Shown one piece after another: positions 61,307 to 64,000 of a stretch of DNA of 64,000 bases. Origin of the DNA: Marinobacter xestospongiae (GTDB lineage Bacteria > Pseudomonadota > Gammaproteobacteria > Pseudomonadales > Oleiphilaceae); the NCBI RefSeq assembly GCF_023156385.1, contig NZ_JAKZAK010000023.1, positions 38,781 through 102,780 on the forward strand. The letters are read 5' to 3'. The position numbers and the translations under genes are program-made. The notes under the pieces are model-generated. The model was not told where the DNA came from and did not search any database. It worked only from the letters and a program-made list of their open reading frames with translations. Numbering within the stretch: position 1 is the stretch's first letter; each line of letters opens with the position of its first letter.

Positions 61307-63247
61307 ATGCTGATGCAGCCTCAGGCGCGGCAGCGCCATATTGATACCGTCCTCAACCTGGCCCGTTCGCAGGGAGCTGCCGGCACAGCGCCTGCGCTGA
61401 TCGGCCGTTCCTGGCAGCGTTGCATGGATGATTACGGCCTGGACCCAAGCCGTCCCCGTCAGGCTCGGATCGTCACCAGCCAGACTCTGCGGGAGCATCA
61501 GGACAGCGTCGATGAGCTGCTCGCCGTGGCGCGCTCGGCGGTGGAGCAGCTGTATACCCAGGTGGCTGGTCTGGGGTACGTGCTGTTGTTGACGGATCAT
61601 CGTGGTATCACCGTTCAATACTTGGGCAATGATCGCCAGGATCAGCATCTGCGCCAGGCCGGTCTCTATCTCGGCGCGGACTGGAGCGAACAGTATGCCG
61701 GTACCTGTGCAGTGGGCACCTGCATTCAGGAGCAACAGGCCCTGACCTGTCATCGCAACGATCACTTTGATGCCACCCACATCCAGCTCACCTGTACGTC
61801 GGCGCCGATTTTTGATCCTGCCGGTCAACTGATGGCGGTGCTGGATATCTCGGCGCTGGAATCCCCCGAAGATCGCAGCAGCCAGATGTTTGCGCTGCAC
61901 CTGACCCAGCTTTATGCCCGGCTGATTGAAGACGCCTACTTCCTGCGACGCTATCGCCGCCAACCGGTGATTCGTTGTGGTCCCTCCCGGGAGCTGGTGC
62001 GGGTCAATGGCTCCTGCCTGTTCGCGGTCGATGGCGCCGGTCAGGTGGTGGCCGCCAATACCGCCGCGCGGGAACTGATGCCGCCGGGGGATCGGGTGGC
62101 CATGACGGCGGTGTTTGAGTGTGAACTGGAAGACCTGTGGCGGATTCCATTTGAGCAGGACGACCAGGTTCGGTGTTTCCGGCTTCTGGATAGTGGCGAT
62201 GCGTACTTCGCGGAGCTGATTCTACCCCCGGCACGCCTGCTCTCGACCGGGAGCGCTGATGATCGTATCGCAAGTATTGAGGCTGTTCCGGAACTGGATC
62301 AGCTGGCCGCGGATGACCCGGTGATGCGGCGGACCCTGGGACTTGCCAAACGGCTGAGAATGCGGGACGTGGGGCTGCTGATTCTGGGGGAGACTGGAAC
62401 CGGCAAGGAAGTGCTGGCCCGGGCGATCCATCGATCAGGCCATCGTGCCAAGGGGGCGTTTGTTGCCGTCAACTGTGCGGCGATTCCGGAGTCACTGATC
62501 GAGAGCGAGCTGTTTGGCTATGCACCTGGCGCCTTTACCGGTGCCCGTGCCAAAGGAATGCAGGGGCTGATCCAGCAGGCGGACGGCGGCACCCTGTTTC
62601 TGGATGAGATTGGTGACATGCCGTTGCCGCTACAAACCCGCCTGCTGCGGGTGTTGGCGGAGGGCGAGATTCTGCCGGTTGGTGCGGATCGTCCAATCAG
62701 GGTCGACTGTCGGGTGATTGCCGCCACACACCAGGATCTGGGCAAACTGATCGAAGCTGGCCAGTTCCGTGTGGACCTCTACTACCGGCTTAATGCTGCC
62801 ACCCTGAAACTTCCGGCCCTGAGGCAGCGGGTGGATCGTTCCTATGTGATTCAGCGGGTTCTGGCGGAACTGGTTGAGCAGGGCCGGTTGCCGCAGGTCC
62901 GAATTCGCGCTGATGCCATGACAGCACTGCTCGGTTACCACTGGCCAGAGTTGGTGAACGCCTTGGCGTTCGCGGAGGCAACCTGTGATAGCGACGAGAT
63001 TACTGTGGCGGATCTACCCGAGGACTGCTTTGGTTCCAGTGGTTTCCTGCAATCCGCGTCGGCTCCGGCACGGGCAAGCCGATCGCCTCTGGAGGCGGCA
63101 CTGTGGGCCAAACGCTGGAACATATCGGCCGTGGCGCGCCAGTTCCAGGTGTCCCGGCCGACGGTTTATCGCTGGATGCGGCAGCAGGGGCTTGTTCAGC
63201 CTCAACGCCTGAGCGGAACCCGTGGCGTCGACAGCGTGGACAATTAG
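61307..63247 (+). CDS. Sigma-54-dependent activator, AcoR type
   Basis: 646 aa from ATG 61307 (AGGAG 8 nt upstream). An N-terminal GAF sensor (about 70-215; VLLLTDHRGITVQYLGNDRQ, GTCAVGTCIQEQQAL) with cysteine/histidine-rich TCHRNDHF, then a PAS-like segment (about 230-310). The AAA+ domain has Walker A GETGTGKE (361-368), the sigma-54 contact loop GAFTGA (408-413) and Walker B GTLFLDEI (428-435). A Fis-type helix-turn-helix ends it (ISAVARQFQVSRPTVYRWM). It should bind the tandem palindromes and activate the monooxygenase gene. Confidence 0.95.
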   Translation: MLMQPQARQRHIDTVLNLARSQGAAGTAPALIGRSWQRCMDDYGLDPSRPRQARIVTSQTLREHQDSVDELLAVARSAVEQLYTQVAGLGYVLLLTDHRGITVQYLGNDRQDQHLRQAGLYLGADWSEQYAGTCAVGTCIQEQQALTCHRNDHFDATHIQLTCTSAPIFDPAGQLMAVLDISALESPEDRSSQMFALHLTQLYARLIEDAYFLRRYRRQPVIRCGPSRELVRVNGSCLFAVDGAGQVVAANTAARELMPPGDRVAMTAVFECELEDLWRIPFEQDDQVRCFRLLDSGDAYFAELILPPARLLSTGSADDRIASIEAVPELDQLAADDPVMRRTLGLAKRLRMRDVGLLILGETGTGKEVLARAIHRSGHRAKGAFVAVNCAAIPESLIESELFGYAPGAFTGARAKGMQGLIQQADGGTLFLDEIGDMPLPLQTRLLRVLAEGEILPVGADRPIRVDCRVIAATHQDLGKLIEAGQFRVDLYYRLNAATLKLPALRQRVDRSYVIQRVLAELVEQGRLPQVRIRADAMTALLGYHWPELVNALAFAEATCDSDEITVADLPEDCFGSSGFLQSASAPARASRSPLEAALWAKRWNISAVARQFQVSRPTVYRWMRQQGLVQPQRLSGTRGVDSVDN

Positions 63248-63280
63248 TCAGTGTCTGCCCGAGCGTCGGTTGAGCCGATC

Positions 63281-63697
63281 TCAACTAGGGTTGTTCCCGG
63301 TTTCTGAGATCTGGCCGCAGCTCTCACAGCGGATACCGGCACGCACCGGAAAAAGCGGAAATTGGATGCCCAGAAACACCAGGAATGCGCACCGACGGCC
63401 AATCTGGTGATAGTGGGTGTCACAGCTGCCGCAATAGGGGCAGCGAGTGGAGGAGGTCGGCTCAAGGTCCTCCAGGTCTGGTTCACGGTTCTCCGCCAAC
63501 ACCGCCGCCGCGTCTGCCTCAAAGCCCTGGGGAACCTGCAGGCGCACGCCACCAAGGGCATTGGAGTACAGCCATTGCATGTTGATGGTGTGCTCGTCCA
63601 TCACGAAGGCGGGAATATCCTCCGCCTCCAGTCGCGCTCTGGCCAAATGGGCCTCGTACGGCAGACTGTAACGGGCAACGGTAATCAGCATTGGCAA
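63281..63697 (-). CDS. DUF2007-type protein with C-terminal zinc ribbon
   Basis: 138 aa. N-terminal DUF2007 region: ITVARYSLPYEAHLARARLEAEDIPAFVMDE then VRLQVPQGFEADAAAVL, a ferredoxin-like signal-transducing domain. The C-terminus has two CxxC pairs, RCPYCGSCDTHYH and IRCESCGQI, split by a hydrophobic stretch (CAFLVFLGIQFPLFPV) that may be membrane-embedded. Role unknown. Start at ATG 63697 or 63691. Confidence 0.82.
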   Translation of the reverse strand: MPMLITVARYSLPYEAHLARARLEAEDIPAFVMDEHTINMQWLYSNALGGVRLQVPQGFEADAAAVLAENREPDLEDLEPTSSTRCPYCGSCDTHYHQIGRRCAFLVFLGIQFPLFPVRAGIRCESCGQISETGNNPS

Positions 63698-63765
63698 GCG
63701 GCTCTGGGACCCATAGTGATTCTGTGACCGCCAGCGACGTTGGTTGGTTCATTTGGCTCGTCCCT

Positions 63766-63819
63766 GAGCCCCGTTGTTCTGGTGAGCTCCGTTGTCCTGA
63801 TAAGCCCTGCTGCTCTGAT
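63766..63819. repeat. Three tandem 18-bp imperfect repeats
   Basis: Units 63766-63783, 63784-63801 and 63802-63819 share the pattern (G/A)AGCcC(C/T)G(T/C)TGtTCTG(G/A)T. The repeat lies in the gap between the DUF2007 gene and the partial gene at the window end, just after the latter's stop. Length polymorphism would be expected. Confidence 0.75.
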
Positions 63820-63829
63820 AAGGGTGGAT

Positions 63830-64000
63830 CTAACCAAAAGTTGCCCAGTCAAAGTAGTCGCTGACATCCAGGCCATCAAAGGGCCCCGGCGGTTCAACGG
63901 GCTCTGGCTCTGGCTCGGGGTCCGGCTCCGGTGCCAGTGGCCGGAAGCCAGGGGCGCCCGGGTCGAGGATCACGCCATTGACCTGGCCGTCGTCGTCGAA
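63830..64000 (-). CDS. C-terminal end of an acidic Pro-Glu-rich protein (partial)
   Basis: The last 56 codons of a minus-strand gene that begins outside the window: FDDDGQVNGVILDPGAPGFR, then PEPDPEPEPEPVEPPG and a final FDGLDVSDYFDWATFG before TAG at 63830-63832. The Pro-Glu run looks like a flexible spacer, as in secreted or cell-surface proteins. Identity cannot be given from this piece. Not found as an independent gene because it is cut by the window edge. Confidence 0.7.
   Translation of the reverse strand, partial: FDDDGQVNGVILDPGAPGFRPLAPEPDPEPEPEPVEPPGPFDGLDVSDYFDWATFG

Noticed and set aside
1..64000. tRNA genes, CRISPR arrays, insertion sequences or prophage
   Set aside because: No TpsiC-arm-like clusters with cloverleaf flanks, no regularly spaced repeats, no transposase or phage genes were seen in a read-through of both strands.

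Overview
The window is a chromosomal stretch of a GC-rich (by eye near 58-60%) gammaproteobacterium. The gene mix suggests a marine, lipid- or hydrocarbon-using bacterium close to Marinobacter: Baeyer-Villiger/flavin monooxygenases, PF10118 metal-dependent hydrolases, a large acyl-CoA dehydrogenase, an extracellular PHA depolymerase, a BCCT transporter, rhombosortase with a GlyGly-CTERM protein, and DUF3010/DUF2897 genes. The genus is an inference from gene content. I see no rRNA, tRNA, CRISPR array, insertion sequence or prophage.

Layout. 0-5.1 kb: glutathione S-transferase and a membrane protein; then a secreted beta-propeller protein with a GlyGly-CTERM tail, divergent from a rhombosortase gene, the enzyme class that processes such tails. 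5.2-13.3 kb: metabolic singletons (FAD-linked oxidase, TenA, ZIP transporter, VOC and MOSC proteins, enoyl-CoA hydratase, spermidine-synthase-like methyltransferase fold, AAA ATPase). 13.4-16.9 kb: a nitrogen operon with a candidate sigma-54 promoter, a leader holding a strong intrinsic terminator, an FNT channel, a PP2C-phosphatase/Ser-Thr-kinase fusion and cyanase. 17-20.7 kb: hydrolase-DUF1294-mtgA operon, a 59-aa zinc-ribbon-like protein, RNase Z and HIT protein. 20.9-25.6 kb: acyl-CoA dehydrogenase behind a PsrA-like palindrome, isochorismatase-type hydrolase divergent from a GlxA regulator, and a solute-binding lipoprotein.

25.8-29.6 kb is the least familiar part: an unknown two-gene cassette whose second product has a glycine-zipper segment, a lipoprotein gene broken by one extra base, a zinc-ribbon membrane protein and a bacterioferritin without the haem-ligand Met. 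29.7-38.8 kb: ankyrin protein, azoreductase/LysR pair, soluble PAS-PAS chemoreceptor, secreted PHA depolymerase, Bcr/CflA pump and a coiled-coil lipoprotein. 38.8-42.3 kb: BVMO-SDR-PF10118 cluster; a second PF10118 gene lies at 49.5 kb opposite an AraC regulator. 42.7-56.9 kb: DUF72, M28 peptidase, LysR/DJ-1 pair, cold-shock protein, VanZ, an unknown membrane protein, MBL hydrolase, BCCT transporter, Tag glycosylase and MpaB-type protein.

57.1-64.0 kb: SDR, acyltransferase, and a flavin monooxygenase with an NTF2-like N-terminus, divergent from an AcoR-type sigma-54 activator. The shared intergenic region carries a candidate -24/-12 promoter for the monooxygenase and two tandem palindromes at enhancer distance, so this pair looks like a self-contained inducible oxidation system. 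The window ends in a DUF2007/zinc-ribbon protein and the C-terminus of an acidic Pro-Glu-rich protein.
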